In this document: one piece after another, positions 1 to 9,004 of the stretch | How the letters are laid out: the number at the start of each line of letters is the position of its first letter | How positions within the stretch are numbered: position 1 is the stretch's first letter | Made by a program: the position numbers and the translations under genes | The notes under the pieces: generated by a model | Seen by the model: the letters and a program-made list of their open reading frames with translations, nothing else | Databases searched by the model: none | What the model was told of the DNA's origin: nothing | From: Variovorax ginsengisoli | GTDB lineage: Bacteria; Pseudomonadota; Gammaproteobacteria; Burkholderiales; Burkholderiaceae_C | Reading direction: 5' to 3' | DNA length: 64,000 nt | Assembly (NCBI RefSeq): GCF_030486595.1 | Contig: NZ_JAUJZH010000003.1 | Span: 62,001 to 126,000 of the forward strand

Positions 1-635
1 TCCCGCTTCGGCGAGCCGGTGCCCCAGATCACGACGCTCGGCGCGCCGTGGGTCTTCGCTTCGTGGAAGCGCCGGATCATCGCCGGCAGCACATGGCTGT
101 TCTCCGGGTGGTAGTTGTCGCCCGGCCCGTAAAGATTGGTCGGCATCACGCTGCGGAAGTCGCAACCGTACTGGCGGTTGTAGCTCTCGCAGAGCTTGAT
201 GCCGGCGATCTTGGCGACCGCATAGGGCTCATTGGTCGGCTCCAGCTTGCCGGTCAGCAGCGCGTCTTCCGACATCGGCTGCTGCGCGAGCCGCGGGTAA
301 ATGCAGCTGGAGCCGAGGAACAGCAGCCTCGCGACGCCGCTGCGCCACGATTCGTGGACCAGGTTGGCTTCGACCATCAGATTCGAATAGATGAACTCGG
401 CCGGATAGCTGTTGTTGGCGTGGATGCCGCCGACCTTCGCGGCCGCGACATAGACCTCCTCGGGGCGCTCTTCGGCGAAGAAGGCGCGCACCTGCGCCTG
501 TTCGGTGAGGTCGAGCTCTTCGCGGCTGCGGGTGATGATCCGGGTGTAGCCCCGCGCCTCGAGGCAGCGCACGATGGCGCTGCCGACCATGCCGCGATGG
601 CCCGCCACGAAAATCCGCTTGTGCAACTCGTTCAT
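1..635 (-). CDS. fcl: GDP-L-fucose synthase (partial, C-terminus beyond window)
   Basis: NADPH-dependent epimerase/reductase of the extended SDR family that converts GDP-4-keto-6-deoxy-mannose to GDP-L-fucose for surface polysaccharide. The 211 codons present begin [20 protein letters not shown], with the Rossmann glycine motif GxxGxxG at residues 11-17, the SSCIYP segment near 109-114 and the catalytic YxxxK (Y138, K142). The start is the ATG at 635-633, a short distance downstream of manC, so it is the third gene of a minus-strand operon. About a third of the usual ~310 residues lies outside the window. The family call is secure from the motifs; the sugar finally made depends on genes not visible here. 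Confidence 0.9.
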   Translation of the reverse strand, partial: MNELHKRIFVAGHRGMVGSAIVRCLEARGYTRIITRSREELDLTEQAQVRAFFAEERPEEVYVAAAKVGGIHANNSYPAEFIYSNLMVEANLVHESWRSGVARLLFLGSSCIYPRLAQQPMSEDALLTGKLEPTNEPYAVAKIAGIKLCESYNRQYGCDFRSVMPTNLYGPGDNYHPENSHVLPAMIRRFHEAKTHGAPSVVIWGTGSPKR

Positions 636-668
636 TGGAAAAATCTCGCCAGGGCGCTGTTGGAAAAT

Positions 669-2105
669 TCAGGCGAGCTTCTTCGCGTCGCCAATGTCGA
701 GCGACTCTACATCGGCGAACCGCACGATGTCGTCCTCGCCCAGGTAGCCGCCGGTCTGGACCTCGACCACTTCGAGGGCCATCTTGCCGGCGTTCTCCAG
801 CCGATAGACCGCACCGACGGGGATGTAGATCGACTCGTTCTCCTTGACCAGCACCGTCTTGTCGTCGCACACCACGCGCGCCGTCCCCTTGACCACCACC
901 CAGTGCTCGGCGCGATGGTGGTGCATCCGCAGCGCCAGCCGCGCACCCGGCTTGACCGTCAGCCGCTTGACCGCGAAGCGCTCGCCGTCGTCGATGCTGT
1001 CGTAGGCGCCCCAGGGCCTTGGAATGCGGCGGTGCCGGGTGGCCTGGCTGTGGCCGTGGGTCGTCAAGAGCGCGACCACGTCCTTGACCTGCTCGGCGCA
1101 ATCGCGGTGCACGACCAGCAGCGCGTCCGGCGTGTCGACCACCAGCAGGTCCTTGGTGCCGAGCGCCACCACCGGGCGGCTCGGCGCGTGAATGAAGGTG
1201 TTGGTCGCGCCCATGGCGAAGCCCTGGCCGCTGATCCGGTTGCCGTTGGCATCGGTGTCGTGGAGGTCGGCCACTGCGTTCCAGCTGCCCACATCGCTCC
1301 ACCGTCCCTGGAAAGGGATGACCGCGACCCGATCGCATTTCTCGAGCACGGCGTAGTCGATGCTCTGGCTGCGGCAGCGCCCGAAGGCCGGGCCGTCCAT
1401 GCGCAAGAAGTCGCCGTCGGTTTCGATCGCGACGGTGGCCAGCCTGCAGCTTTCCAGGATGTCCGGGGCATGCGCCTGCAGCGCCGCGATCAGGACCTTG
1501 GCCTGGACCAGCAGGATGCCCGCATTCCACAGGTGGCCGCCTTCGAGCAGCAATTGCTCGGCGCGCTCCGCCCCCGGCTTCTCGATGAAGGCGGCGACCG
1601 CATGGCCGGCCTCGTCGCCCAGTGCGGCCTCGAGCGGCTGGCCCTGGCGGATGTAGCCGTAGGCCGTGCTGGGGAACGACGGATCGACGCCGAAGGTCAC
1701 GAGGTAGCCGGCCTGCGCCGCCGGGATGCCCTTCTGGATCGTGGCGACGAAGCGATCGGCCTCCGGGATGTGGTGATCGGCCGGCGCGAACAGCAGCAGT
1801 TCCTCCGGGTCGGCCAGCAGCGCAACGGCTGCCATCGCCGCGGCGGTGTTGCGGGCCACCGGCTCGAGCAGCTGCTTGCCGCTCACCAGTGCGGCGTCGA
1901 TCGCCTCCTGCACCAGGAATCGGTGCTCCTCCGCGGCCACGCAGGTCACTTCGGGATTGAGCCGGCGCAGACGCTCGAGCGTCAGCAGCAACAGGCTCTT
2001 GTTGCCGATCAGCGGCGCGAACTGCTTGGGCAGCGTCTTGCGCGACAGCGGCCAGAGCCGGGTGCCGCTGCCGCCGCACAGGATGACCGGCTGGATGCGG
2101 GTCAC
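669..2105 (-). CDS. manC: Mannose-1-phosphate guanylyltransferase / mannose-6-phosphate isomerase
   Basis: Bifunctional type II enzyme (ManC/AlgA/CpsB family) making GDP-mannose, the precursor of GDP-fucose. Of 478 residues, the N-terminal nucleotidyltransferase domain carries the signature GGSGTRLWPLSR followed by PKQF, and FIEKP in mid-domain. The C-terminal cupin isomerase domain carries the metal-binding run RMHHHRAEHW. I start it at the GTG at 2105: that gives the family's usual length and its N-terminus ([12 protein letters not shown]), and the codon overlaps the stop of the upstream sugar transferase as GTGA, which implies translational coupling. A longer in-frame start at 2168 would add 21 residues unlike the family. 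It lies between the priming transferase and fcl. Confidence 0.93.
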   Translation of the reverse strand: MTRIQPVILCGGSGTRLWPLSRKTLPKQFAPLIGNKSLLLLTLERLRRLNPEVTCVAAEEHRFLVQEAIDAALVSGKQLLEPVARNTAAAMAAVALLADPEELLLFAPADHHIPEADRFVATIQKGIPAAQAGYLVTFGVDPSFPSTAYGYIRQGQPLEAALGDEAGHAVAAFIEKPGAERAEQLLLEGGHLWNAGILLVQAKVLIAALQAHAPDILESCRLATVAIETDGDFLRMDGPAFGRCRSQSIDYAVLEKCDRVAVIPFQGRWSDVGSWNAVADLHDTDANGNRISGQGFAMGATNTFIHAPSRPVVALGTKDLLVVDTPDALLVVHRDCAEQVKDVVALLTTHGHSQATRHRRIPRPWGAYDSIDDGERFAVKRLTVKPGARLALRMHHHRAEHWVVVKGTARVVCDDKTVLVKENESIYIPVGAVYRLENAGKMALEVVEVQTGGYLGEDDIVRFADVESLDIGDAKKLA

Positions 2106-2824
2106 CGTGAACCCTCCCCGCTGACGACGGCGCGCACGGTCCTGAACAGGATCTTGATGTCGAGCCACAGCGACCAGTTGGTGACGTATTCCACGTCGAG
2201 TTCGACCCGGCGCGCATAGGAGAGCCGGTTGCGGCCGCTGACCTGCCAGAGGCCGGTGATCCCGGGGCGCATCGCGCAGTAGTGCGTCCAGCCGCGGCCA
2301 TAGAGGCTGCGCTGGCGCTCCATGCAGGGCCGCGGGCCGACCAGACTCATGTCACCCTTGAGGACGTTCCAGAACTGTGGCAGTTCGTCCAGGCTCAGCT
2401 TGCGGATGACCGCGCCGATCGGCGTGATGCGGGGGTCCTTTTCCAGCTTCTGGAACGTGTCCCACTCGGTACGCGCCATGTCGCTGCGGCTCAGGAACTC
2501 GTCAAGGACATGGTCCGAATTGCGCACCATCGAGCGGAACTTGTAGAAGCGGAAGCGCTGGCCGCGTTCGCCGAGTCGTGTTTGCCAGAAGTGCACCGGC
2601 CGGCCCATGCTGATCAGCACGCCCAGGGCCACCATGAGGTAGAGCGGGCCGAAGAGGGTGAAGAAGACCAGCGCCCCGACAATGTCGATGGCGCGCTTGA
2701 TGATGCGCTGACCGAGCGAAAGCCGGGGCAGGGTGGCCTCCAGCGGCGGCGCGGACGGGCCCCCGCCGTCTGGGGGAAAGCGTCGGACCACGTTGCCGGT
2801 GGTTGTCGAATCGGAACGAAACAT
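2102..2824 (-). CDS. Undecaprenyl-phosphate sugar-1-phosphate transferase (ExoY/WcaJ type, short form)
   Basis: Priming enzyme that transfers a hexose-1-phosphate from a nucleotide sugar to undecaprenyl phosphate at the inner membrane, starting an exopolysaccharide repeat unit. It has 240 residues. After a ~35-residue proline/glycine-rich tail comes one hydrophobic segment (about 47-72, [20 protein letters not shown]), then the conserved catalytic core: [40 protein letters not shown] and [14 protein letters not shown]. It lacks the four extra N-terminal membrane helices of full-length WcaJ, so it is the short ExoY-like form. A GGGGGA ribosome site precedes the ATG. It is the first gene of the visible operon, with upstream control in 2825-3210. 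Donor sugar specificity cannot be read from sequence. Confidence 0.9.
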   Translation of the reverse strand: MFRSDSTTTGNVVRRFPPDGGGPSAPPLEATLPRLSLGQRIIKRAIDIVGALVFFTLFGPLYLMVALGVLISMGRPVHFWQTRLGERGQRFRFYKFRSMVRNSDHVLDEFLSRSDMARTEWDTFQKLEKDPRITPIGAVIRKLSLDELPQFWNVLKGDMSLVGPRPCMERQRSLYGRGWTHYCAMRPGITGLWQVSGRNRLSYARRVELDVEYVTNWSLWLDIKILFRTVRAVVSGEGSR

Positions 2825-3210
2825 CTGAAATTCCCCCGTAACGGGTACTGCCTCAACCTAGAGCGGGGCAGTGTAACGCTTTACTACTATCGGCAAGAAT
2901 TTGAACATATGTTGTGGCCTTCGTGGTGTCATCAAAAGCCTTACATAGTCCTCCAAAAGGCGTAGGCTGGTCCCTCTTCTCCGGGTCTCAACAAAGGGCG
3001 GGGGCCGGCTCAGCGATTTCAAGTGTAGTCCTTTTGTATAACAAATTGTTAACGCGGACGAACATCCTGGTGTTGTTTCTGCACGCCATTCGCGCTTTCG
3101 CGGATTAATACCGATGGTTTCGTTTGTGAAACGCCCCCCGGCGCCCCGGATTGCCGACCCAACCAGCCGATGAACGGTCGAAAATCGGCGACGGGCGTAC
3201 ATCAGAAACG
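2825..3210. promoter_or_regulatory. Upstream region of the exopolysaccharide operon
   Basis: This non-coding stretch is noticeably more AT-rich than its surroundings, especially 2875-2960 and 3020-3130. It must hold the minus-strand promoter of the sugar-transferase/manC/fcl operon. I could not pick a convincing -35/-10 pair. It contains a perfect 6-bp inverted repeat (3039-3051) and a smaller hairpin GTTTC/GAAAC (3117-3132). No credible coding sequence is present. Confidence 0.5.
3039..3051. promoter_or_regulatory. Inverted repeat TAACAA-A-TTGTTA, candidate operator
   Basis: Perfect 6-bp inverted repeat around one central base, in the AT-rich leader about 215 bp upstream of the polysaccharide operon start. 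Its symmetry and position fit a regulator binding site, but no regulator gene is adjacent and the assignment is inference. Confidence 0.3.
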
Positions 3211-3237
3211 AAAAAGGGAGGCCGAAAGGCCTCCCTT
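3211..3237 (-). terminator. Intrinsic terminator of rne
   Basis: On the minus strand a 10-bp stem (AAGGGAGGCC / GGCCTCCCTT) with a four-base loop runs into a T-tract. It lies about 55 bp after the rne stop codon in rne's direction of transcription. Confidence 0.85.
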
Positions 3238-3290
3238 GAATGGAATGCGTCGGAGAGGAGACCGGCTCTCGCCCGATCTCCGCCGCCGCC

Positions 3291-6200
3291 TCAGTGCGTC
3301 GCGCCGACGCCGCGGGCTGCGTCCTCGAAGGGCAGCGTCATCGATGCCAGGTCGCGGCGGGTCTCCACCAGCACCAGCGGACCCTCGTCGATCACGATCG
3401 CCGGCGGGCGCTCGCGAGGCACATGCTGGGGCTTGGGCTCGGCGGCAATCGCAGCCCGCACCTCGGCCACGCGTTCGGCGTCCGAGTTGACCCAGTGCAG
3501 ACCCGAGCCTTCCGCCACCTGGGCCAGCTCGTCGAGCGGCAGCTCGAAGGGCTGGACCTTCGGCAGGGCCCGCGAGGAGGGCGCCTTGGCCTCGACCACG
3601 ATCGGTGCCGCGGGCGGCGCGACCGGGCGCTCCGTGCGCACCGGCGCCGGCGGCAGGCTCGACCTGGCGACGACTTCTTCCGCTTCGACAGGGGCAGTGG
3701 CCGTGGGCGCGGTCTCTGCCTCGCCGGCTTCCTCGCGCGGGCCGCGCTCGCGCCGGTCACGACCGTAGCGGTCGCGCGAACGGCCGCGGCGTTCTTCGCC
3801 GTCACGGCGCGGTGGCGCGTCGCCCTGGTCTTCGCTGCCCGGGGCGTCGGAGGCGCCGACCGCGCCCGCTTCGGGCATCGCCGAACCGGCTGTGCCCGCT
3901 GCTTCCGGCAGGCGTGCCGGCGCGTCGCTGCGCCGCTCGCGTCGGCCGTCGCCTCGCTCGCCGCGCGGCGGGCGGTCTTCGCCACGCCCGCTGCGTGCGC
4001 CGCGCTCGTTCGGAGCGCCGTCCGGGCTGGCTTCGCCCTGGGCGTCGCGGGCCATGTCGCCATTGCGTTCGCGGCCGCCGTCGCCGTTGCGCTCGCTGCG
4101 TTCACGGCGCTCGCCGCGTCCGCTGCGCGGTGCGCGCTCGGCCGGGACGGCTGCTTCGCTGCCCTCGCCGGCATTCGGCGCGAGCGCCTGGACGTCGAAT
4201 TGCACGTCGGCGGCTTCGGCCGGCAACGGGCGGGCTTCGCCGTCGCGGCGTTCGCCGCGGCCGCGGCGCTCGCCTTCGCGCGGGGCGCGGGCTTCGCGCG
4301 GTTCACGCGCCTCGCGGGGCTCCCTCGGTTCACGGACCTGGCTGTCGGTGCGCGCCTCGCCGCGGGTTTCGCGGCCTTCGCGGCGCTCGCCATCACGGCG
4401 CTCGCCGCCGCGGCCGCCGCGGCGTTCGCCGCCACGGCCTTCGCCACCGCGGGCCTCGCCATCCCGGCCGCCGCGGCCTTCACCACGGCCGCCACGGCGT
4501 TGCTCGCCGTCGCGCGCGGTGCGCGCGCCTTCGCCATCGCGTCCGCCGCGTCCATCGCGGCCTTCGCGGCGCGGCTTCGGCGCCTCGACCGGAATCACGG
4601 CCGGTGCCGGCGCCGGCGCGGCGGCCGGGGTGCCGCCGAACAGGCTCTTGATCCAGCCGAACAGGCCGGATTCGGCCGATTTCGCAGGCACCGCCACCGG
4701 TGCGGGGGCTGCGACGGGCGCCGGTGCCGCCACCGGCGGACGCACCGCTTCGGGCTTCGGCACCGCGACCGGCGCCGGCGCGTCGGGCAGCACGCCCTTG
4801 ATCACCGGCGTCTGCTTGTTGGTCGGCTCTTGCGATCGGCGCGTGACCGAGGTCGGGTCCTCGATCTCGTCGGCCATCTTGTAGCTGGCCTCGATGTGGT
4901 CGAGGCGCGGATCGTCGTGCTTCAGGCGCTCGAGCTTGTAGTTGGGCGTCTCGAGCGTCTTGTTGGGCACCATCAGCACGGTCACGCGCTGCTTGAGTTC
5001 GATCTTGGCGATCTCGGGACGCTTCTCGTTCAGCAGGAACGACGCCACCTCGACCGGCACCTGGACATGCACGGCGGCCGTGTTGTCCTTCATCGACTCT
5101 TCCTGAATGATGCGCAGGATCTGCAGCGCGCTCGATTCGGTGTCGCGGATGTGGCCCGAGCCGCCGCAGCGCGGGCAGGGGATCGACGAGCCTTCGCTGA
5201 GCGCCGGCTTCAGGCGCTGGCGGCTCATTTCCATCAGGCCGAACTTGCTGATCGAGCCGAACTGGACGCGGGCGCGGTCTTGCCGCAGCGCGTCGCGCAG
5301 GCGGCTTTCGACCTCGCGACGGTTCTTCGACTCGTCCATGTCGATGAAGTCGATCACGATCAGGCCGCCGAGGTCGCGCAGGCGCATCTGGCGCGCCACT
5401 TCGTCGGCCGCTTCGAGGTTGGTGCGGGTCGCGGTCTCCTCGATGTCGCCGCCCTTGATGGCGCGGGCCGAGTTGACGTCGACCGAGACCAGCGCCTCGG
5501 TGTGGTCGATCACGATCGCGCCGCCGCTCGGCAGCTGCACCGTGCGGGCATAGGCCGATTCGATCTGGTGCTCGATCTGGAAGCGGCTGAACAGGGCGGC
5601 GTCGTCGCGGTAGCGCTTCACCCGGGCGGCATGCTCGGGCATCACGTGCGCCATGAACTGCTGCGCCTGGTCGTAGATGTCGTCGGTGTCGATGAGGATG
5701 TCGCCGATGTCGTGATTGAAATAGTCACGGATCGCGCGGATCACCAGCGAGGATTCCTGGTAGATCAGGAAGGCGCCCTTGGCGCCCTTGGCGGCGCCGT
5801 CGATGGCGCTCCAGAGCTTGAGCAGGTAGTTCAGGTCCCATTGCAGCTCGGGCGCCGAGCGGCCGATGCCGGCGGTGCGGGCGATGATGCTGGCGCCCTT
5901 CGGGTACTCCAGCTGGTCCATCGCCTCCTTGAGCTCGGCCCGGTCGTCGCCCTCGATGCGCCGGCTGACGCCGCCGCCGCGCGGGTTGTTCGGCATCAGC
6001 ACGACATAGCGGCCGGCCAGCGAGATGAAGGTCGTCAGGGCCGCGCCCTTGTTGCCGCGCTCTTCCTTCTCGACCTGCACCACCAGTTCCTGGCCTTCGC
6101 GGATCGCGTCCTGGATCCGGGCCTGGCTGGCCGAGACGCCCTCGGCGAAGTACTGCTTGGAGATTTCCTTGAACGGCAGGAAGCCGTGGCGGTCTTCGCC

Positions 6201-6380
6201 GTAGTCGACGAAGCAGGCTTCCAGCGAAGGCTCGACGCGCGTGACGACGGCCTTGTAGATGTTGCCCTTGCGCTGTTCGCGCCCTTCGATCTCGATTTCG
6301 TAGTCGAGGAGCTTTTGCCCGTCGACGATGGCCAGGCGGCGCTCTTCAGGCTGCGTGGCGTTGATCAGCATCCGTTTCAT
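3291..6380 (-). CDS. rne: Ribonuclease E
   Basis: Endoribonuclease that starts mRNA decay and processes rRNA and tRNA; scaffold of the degradosome at the inner membrane. It has 1029 residues. The N-terminal catalytic half begins [18 protein letters not shown] and contains the S1 domain, the metal-binding aspartates in VSVDVNSA and [10 protein letters not shown], and the Zn-link CPRCGGSGH (~405). From ~530 on the protein is low-complexity: an Ala/Pro stretch, then a long Arg/Gly/Glu-rich section with many RGGR and GERR units, natively disordered and RNA-binding. It ends with a conserved beta-proteobacterial tail (GLHWVNSD, then GPLVLVETR). AAGGA lies about 10 bases before the ATG. It is divergent from rluC, a common Burkholderiales arrangement. 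Confidence 0.97.
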   Translation of the reverse strand: MKRMLINATQPEERRLAIVDGQKLLDYEIEIEGREQRKGNIYKAVVTRVEPSLEACFVDYGEDRHGFLPFKEISKQYFAEGVSASQARIQDAIREGQELVVQVEKEERGNKGAALTTFISLAGRYVVLMPNNPRGGGVSRRIEGDDRAELKEAMDQLEYPKGASIIARTAGIGRSAPELQWDLNYLLKLWSAIDGAAKGAKGAFLIYQESSLVIRAIRDYFNHDIGDILIDTDDIYDQAQQFMAHVMPEHAARVKRYRDDAALFSRFQIEHQIESAYARTVQLPSGGAIVIDHTEALVSVDVNSARAIKGGDIEETATRTNLEAADEVARQMRLRDLGGLIVIDFIDMDESKNRREVESRLRDALRQDRARVQFGSISKFGLMEMSRQRLKPALSEGSSIPCPRCGGSGHIRDTESSALQILRIIQEESMKDNTAAVHVQVPVEVASFLLNEKRPEIAKIELKQRVTVLMVPNKTLETPNYKLERLKHDDPRLDHIEASYKMADEIEDPTSVTRRSQEPTNKQTPVIKGVLPDAPAPVAVPKPEAVRPPVAAPAPVAAPAPVAVPAKSAESGLFGWIKSLFGGTPAAAPAPAPAVIPVEAPKPRREGRDGRGGRDGEGARTARDGEQRRGGRGEGRGGRDGEARGGEGRGGERRGGRGGERRDGERREGRETRGEARTDSQVREPREPREAREPREARAPREGERRGRGERRDGEARPLPAEAADVQFDVQALAPNAGEGSEAAVPAERAPRSGRGERRERSERNGDGGRERNGDMARDAQGEASPDGAPNERGARSGRGEDRPPRGERGDGRRERRSDAPARLPEAAGTAGSAMPEAGAVGASDAPGSEDQGDAPPRRDGEERRGRSRDRYGRDRRERGPREEAGEAETAPTATAPVEAEEVVARSSLPPAPVRTERPVAPPAAPIVVEAKAPSSRALPKVQPFELPLDELAQVAEGSGLHWVNSDAERVAEVRAAIAAEPKPQHVPRERPPAIVIDEGPLVLVETRRDLASMTLPFEDAARGVGATH

Positions 6381-6922
6381 GATGCGTTGTCCTTATGTCT
6401 GTTCGTATCGCTCTTACCGGTCCATGACGGACCTAACGATGCACGGACGACGCTCACGAAACGAAGGAATTGCCGCTAAACCCAGGCTGCTGGGGCCGAC
6501 CGCGCGAACGCGGCCAACCACACCGAGAGTCAACTCGATGTCAGACGGGGTGGGGGCGCGTGGATGAGCGCAAGCCGCATGAGGTGTCGATCTGCTATTG
6601 GTTTAATAGCAGCTGGCGCAGGGGTGGCGCGCGCTGGCGGAGATTCAATGGCTGACGCTGCCGGCTTTTGCCAGCGCAGGATCAGTTGAATCAGCAGCAT
6701 CAACACAAGGGACTCGCTTCGATCCGCCGGCAGATTGGGGCCTGCCGGCTGGGTATTCCGTATCGGTGTTTCGTGGGCGTCGGCTTGACTCGGGGACAGG
6801 GCCCGCCGCCTTGCGCTCTTGCGCGTGGCCTGCGGACGCTGCCCCAAAGCGGCATCGACCTCACAGCGCTCCCTGCAGTGCTCTAAACTTCTGATTAATC
6901 AAGCACTTACAAGACCGCGCTG
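6381..6922. promoter_or_regulatory. rne-rluC divergent intergenic region (long rne leader)
   Basis: A 542-bp gap between two divergent RNA-processing genes. A perfect minus-strand -10 hexamer TATAAT sits at 6932-6937, just inside rluC, which would give rne a leader of roughly 540 nt. A perfect 8-bp hairpin lies at 6592-6612. A 105-codon minus-strand reading frame (6530-6847) exists but has no recognisable protein features, and I do not call it a gene. Regulation through the leader is inferred by analogy with the autoregulatory rne leader of E. coli. Confidence 0.5.
6592..6612. repeat. Perfect 8-bp hairpin CTGCTATT/AATAGCAG
   Basis: Stem CTGCTATT at 6592-6599, loop GGTTT, partner AATAGCAG at 6605-6612. 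It is followed by AT-poor sequence containing CTGGCGCAGG. The GCTAT...ATAGC core followed by GCTG(G)CGC resembles short AT-rich palindromes that I recall as interspersed in Comamonadaceae genomes. It could also be a structural element of the rne leader. Confidence 0.45.
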
Positions 6923-7972
6923 GTGAAAAACATTATAGGTGCGAAGCCGGCCCCCGCGGCGGCAGAAGTTCGCTTTCTGACGGTCGACGAGGATTCCGCC
7001 GGCCAAAGGCTGGACAACTACCTGTTCCGCCATCTCAAGGGCGTGCCCAAGACCCACGTCTACCGGATCATCCGATCCGGCGAGGTGCGCATCAACAAGG
7101 GACGTGCCCAGGCCGAGTCGCGGCTGGCCGCGGGCGACGTACTGCGGCTGCCGCCGGTGCGGGTGTCGGCGCGCGCGGAGGAGGGCGCCACGCCGGCGGC
7201 GCCGGCGCGCGAATTCCCGCTGCTGCTCGAGGACGAATCGCTGCTGGCGATCGACAAGCCGGCCGGGGTCGCGGTGCACGGCGGCAGCGGCGTCAGTTTC
7301 GGTGTGATCGAGCAGCTGCGGCGGGCCCGGCCGGCGGCGCGCTTCCTCGAACTGGTGCACCGGCTGGACCGCGAGACTTCCGGCATCCTGCTGGTGGCCA
7401 AGAAGCGCAGTGCCCTGACCGCGCTGCAGGACCAGTTCCGCGAGCGCGAGACCGGCAAGACCTACCTGGCGCTGGTCGAAGGTGCCTGGCCGGCCAACAA
7501 GAAAGTGCTCGACGCGCCGCTGGCCAAGTACCTGCTGCCGACGGCCGCGGGCGCCGCCGAGGGGGAACGGCGGGTCCGGGTGGTCGCCAAGGACCACCCG
7601 GACGCGATGCGCGCGGTCACGCTGGTCAGGGTGCTCGCCCGCTTCCCGCTCGCCGGCGATGCCGCCGGCTTCTCCCTGCTGGCCGTGACCATCAAGACCG
7701 GCCGCACCCACCAGATCCGCGTCCATCTCGCCTCGGCCGGGCATCCGATCGCCGGCGATGACAAATACGGCGTCTTCGAGCGCAACCGGGCCTTGCAGAA
7801 GCTGGGCCTCAAGCGCATGTTCCTTCATGCGTGGCGGCTCCAGTTCACCCATCCCGCGAGCGCCGAGCGGGTCGCGCTGCAAGCCGACCTGCCGCCCGAA
7901 CTGCATGCACTGATGCCGCCCGCCGCGCTCGATGCACTCGCCACCCATCCTTTCGTCCAAGCCCATGACTGA
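6923..7972 (+). CDS. rluC: 23S rRNA pseudouridine synthase RluC-like (955/2504/2580 type)
   Basis: Isomerises specific uridines of 23S rRNA to pseudouridine. It has 349 residues. An S4 RNA-binding domain (about 25-90, GQRLDNYLFRHLKGVPKTHV) precedes the RluA-family catalytic domain with the active-site aspartate in LVHRLDRETSGILLVAKK and the later motif TGRTHQIRVHL. The start is a GTG at 6923 (VKNIIGAKP) with no clear Shine-Dalgarno site; no better in-frame start exists before the S4 domain. The stop overlaps the start of the next gene by 8 bp. RluC versus RluD specificity is inferred from the S4 domain and its position opposite rne, where rluC usually sits. Confidence 0.9.
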   Translation: MKNIIGAKPAPAAAEVRFLTVDEDSAGQRLDNYLFRHLKGVPKTHVYRIIRSGEVRINKGRAQAESRLAAGDVLRLPPVRVSARAEEGATPAAPAREFPLLLEDESLLAIDKPAGVAVHGGSGVSFGVIEQLRRARPAARFLELVHRLDRETSGILLVAKKRSALTALQDQFRERETGKTYLALVEGAWPANKKVLDAPLAKYLLPTAAGAAEGERRVRVVAKDHPDAMRAVTLVRVLARFPLAGDAAGFSLLAVTIKTGRTHQIRVHLASAGHPIAGDDKYGVFERNRALQKLGLKRMFLHAWRLQFTHPASAERVALQADLPPELHALMPPAALDALATHPFVQAHD

Positions 7973-8633
7973 CACCCGACCCCGCCGCTTCGACCTGATC
8001 GCCTTCGACTGGGACGGCACCCTGTACGACTCCACGCGGCTGATCGCCCGCTGCATCCAGGCCGCCGTGGTCGACGTCGGCGGCGCCAGGCCGAGCGAGA
8101 GCGACGCCGCCTGGGTGATCGGCCTCGGCCTGGCCGAGGCGCTGGCCCGCGCCGCGCCGGACGTGCCGAAGGAGAAATACGCCGAACTGGGCCACCGCTA
8201 CCGCTTCCACTTCCTGCAGCACCAGGACGACCTGGTGCTGTTCGACGGCGTGCTGGAGATGCTCGATGCCCTTCGTGCGCGCGGCCACAAGCTGGCGGTG
8301 GCCACCGGCAAGTCGCGCCGCGGGCTGGACGAAGCCCTGTCCACCGTTGCGCTGCGCGATCGCTTCGACGCCTCCCGCACCGCCGACGAGACCTACGGCA
8401 AGCCGCACCCGCGCATGCTGCTCGAACTGATGGAAGAGCTGGAAACCCCGGCCGACCGCACGCTCATGATCGGCGACACCACGCACGATCTGCAACTGGC
8501 GATCAATGCCGGCTGCGCCGGTGTCGGCGTCAGCTACGGCGCCCATGCGCCGGACAGCTTCGACGCCCTGGCGCCGCTGCACGTGGCGCACTCGGTCGCC
8601 GGGCTCTCGCAGTGGCTGGCCGCGAACGCCTGA
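7965..8633 (+). CDS. HAD-superfamily phosphatase (phosphoglycolate phosphatase-like)
   Basis: Haloacid-dehalogenase hydrolase of 222 residues, probably a small-molecule phosphatase of the Gph type. Motif I is FDWDGTLYDS (nucleophile and acid/base aspartates), an alpha-helical cap follows, motif II is VATGKSRRG, a conserved lysine occurs in GKPHP, and motif IV is MIGDTTHDL. I chose the ATG at 7965, which overlaps the end of rluC; an in-frame ATG at 7932 lies deeper in rluC and would add 11 unlikely residues. Genes of this class commonly follow rluC in Burkholderiales. The substrate is unknown. Confidence 0.85.
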   Translation: MTDTRPRRFDLIAFDWDGTLYDSTRLIARCIQAAVVDVGGARPSESDAAWVIGLGLAEALARAAPDVPKEKYAELGHRYRFHFLQHQDDLVLFDGVLEMLDALRARGHKLAVATGKSRRGLDEALSTVALRDRFDASRTADETYGKPHPRMLLELMEELETPADRTLMIGDTTHDLQLAINAGCAGVGVSYGAHAPDSFDALAPLHVAHSVAGLSQWLAANA

Positions 8634-8640
8634 GGCTGCC

Positions 8641-9003
8641 ATGATCGAGCCGATTCCCCTGTGCAACTCGGCCGACTTGGTCGAGGGCGGCCGGGCGGTG
8701 CCGTTCGACGTCGTCCATGGTGGCGAGACCTGCCGCGCCTTCGCGGTGCGCTTCGAAGGCGCGCCCCATGCCTACCTGAACCGCTGCAGCCACGTGGCGA
8801 TGGAAATGGACTTCCAGCCCGACCGCTTCTTCGACGACTCGGGCCAGTGGCTGCTGTGCGCGACCCATGGCGCGGTGTACAAGCCGGACACCGGTGAATG
8901 CGCCGGCGGGCCCTGCCGCGGCGGCCTCGTGAAGATCGCACTGAGCGAGCGGGACGGCGTGGTGCACTGGCATACTGCCTGGAACCTTCAAGCAGCCTTC
9001 TGA
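8641..9003 (+). CDS. Small Rieske [2Fe-2S] protein
   Basis: A 120-residue protein that is essentially one Rieske domain. The cluster ligands are visible as CSH (about residue 50, in LNRCSHVAMEMD) and CATHG (about 79). It resembles Rieske ferredoxins and the small Rieske proteins of unknown role, not a full ring-hydroxylating oxygenase, and no oxygenase or reductase partner lies nearby. Start is the ATG at 8641, seven bases after the HAD stop, and the stop is followed one base later by the next ATG, so it belongs to the rluC-sppA operon. The biological electron partner is unknown. Confidence 0.8.
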   Translation: MIEPIPLCNSADLVEGGRAVPFDVVHGGETCRAFAVRFEGAPHAYLNRCSHVAMEMDFQPDRFFDDSGQWLLCATHGAVYKPDTGECAGGPCRGGLVKIALSERDGVVHWHTAWNLQAAF

Positions 9004-9004
9004 C

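Noticed and set aside
48..2219. 723-codon plus-strand open frame across the polysaccharide genes
   Set aside because: Antisense shadow of manC, the sugar transferase and fcl, whose family motifs are intact on the minus strand; the plus-strand translation has no recognisable domain.
3240..6479. 1079-codon open frame antisense to rne
   Set aside because: Caused by the GC-rich third codon positions and repeated RGG codons of rne; it is alanine/arginine-rich with no domain and spans the rne terminator.
6530..6847. 105-codon minus-strand frame in the rne-rluC gap
   Set aside because: No ribosome site, no recognisable feature, and it translates through the hairpin at 6592-6612; better seen as rne leader.
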